This document shows positions 5,932 to 6,236 of a stretch of DNA of 6,236 nt, piece by piece. The stretch spans positions 1-6,236 of the forward strand of contig CAKQFF010000112.1 in assembly GCA_934230685.1 (NCBI GenBank), written 5' to 3'. A program made the position numbers and the translations under genes. The notes beneath the pieces are model-generated. The model saw only the letters and a program-made list of their open reading frames with translations, was not told where the DNA came from and searched no databases. This DNA comes from an uncultured Prevotella sp. (GTDB lineage: Bacteria > Bacteroidota > Bacteroidia > Bacteroidales > Bacteroidaceae). Positions within the stretch are counted from its first letter, which is position 1, and every line of letters starts with the position of its first letter.

Positions 5932-6236
5932 ATGAAGCAGAACAAAGCACATTACCTTTTAGTCGTAGCGTTTCTCCTGTTCGTTGTCGTGGTGTTTGTT
6001 TGCAGGCGTGGAAGTATGCCCAAGCCCCATAATTCAATAATGAGTAGTGTGGAGCATTTCTTCGACCGTTTCAGCTCCGACCCCTACGACGACTACGGCT
6101 ACGACGGCATCGACGTGTCGAAGCACAACGGCCACATATTGTGGGACAAGGTGGTGGCAGGCTCCAACGCCAAGTTTGTATATATCAAAGCCACCCAGGG
6201 CGACAGGATAGTCGACAAGCGCTACTACGAGAATCT
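5932..6236 (+). CDS. Membrane-anchored GH25 lysozyme (N-terminal part, cut by the window edge)
   Basis: Starting at ATG 5932, the frame is open for 101 codons to the right edge. A short basic head is followed by a hydrophobic segment at residues 8-24, then R25-R26; this looks like a signal anchor or uncleaved signal peptide. C24 is not in a proper lipobox. After a linker of about 30 residues the GH25 domain begins: YDGIDVSKHNG at 57-67 with the conserved Asp D61, LWDKV at 70-74, and FVYIKATQG at 82-90. Family members cut the beta-1,4 bond between N-acetylmuramic acid and N-acetylglucosamine in peptidoglycan; here the enzyme would act in the periplasm. The usual KATEG motif reads KATQG here (Q89). 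The rest, including other active-site acids, is outside the window. The 50-bp gap after cls shows no clear promoter or terminator, so read-through from cls is plausible. Confidence 0.85.
   Translation, partial: MKQNKAHYLLVVAFLLFVVVVFVCRRGSMPKPHNSIMSSVEHFFDRFSSDPYDDYGYDGIDVSKHNGHILWDKVVAGSNAKFVYIKATQGDRIVDKRYYEN

Noticed and set aside
4598..6037. A 479-codon open frame on the minus strand opposite cls
   Set aside because: It is an antisense shadow of a gene with strong codon bias. cls has complete catalytic motifs, while the antisense product shows no recognisable domain, signal peptide or promoter.

Overview
The window looks like a chromosomal segment of a Bacteroidota bacterium, most likely order Bacteroidales (Prevotella- or Bacteroides-like). 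This rests on the A-rich, mostly Shine-Dalgarno-free translation starts, a near-perfect Bacteroidota housekeeping promoter (TTTG, 19 bp spacer, TAnnTTTG) in front of the primase gene, and the style of the proteins. The genus cannot be fixed from the sequence alone.

Layout: two leftward genes and five rightward genes diverge from a control region at about 1148-1439. Leftward: a small secreted Thr/Asp-rich protein (848-1147), a strong intrinsic terminator (698-741), then the N-terminal part of a membrane sensor, probably a histidine kinase, which runs off the left edge (605 to 1). Rightward: dnaG primase (1440-3431); queD and queE (3543-4441), two consecutive steps of 7-deazaguanine (queuosine/preQ0) synthesis; cls, a cardiolipin synthase (4451-5881); and the start of a membrane-anchored GH25 lysozyme that runs off the right edge (5932-6236). 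queD-queE-cls are packed with gaps of 2 and 9 bp and look like one transcription unit. The lysozyme follows cls after 50 bp.

The divergent control region is the most interesting part. On the minus strand, facing the small secreted gene, lies a perfect match to the sigma-54 (RpoN) -24/-12 consensus TGGCACG-N4-TTGCW. On the plus strand is the housekeeping promoter of dnaG; it shows that dnaG starts at ATG 1440 and not at an upstream in-frame GTG. Between the two promoters are five degenerate copies of TGTGGAAAW plus one inverted copy. The last direct copy and the inverted copy form a perfect 8-bp-arm palindrome (AGTGTGGA-N5-TCCACACT). Read on the other strand these resemble DnaA boxes. The palindrome also sits at a distance from the sigma-54 start that is normal for an enhancer-binding-protein site. 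Whether it serves dnaG, the secreted gene, or both is open.

The primase, Que, Cls and lysozyme genes are recognisable housekeeping or envelope functions. I see no mobile element, CRISPR array, tRNA or rRNA, and no clearly new multi-gene system. The best candidate for undescribed biology is the sigma-54-type promoter driving a small disordered secreted protein next to a sensor gene.
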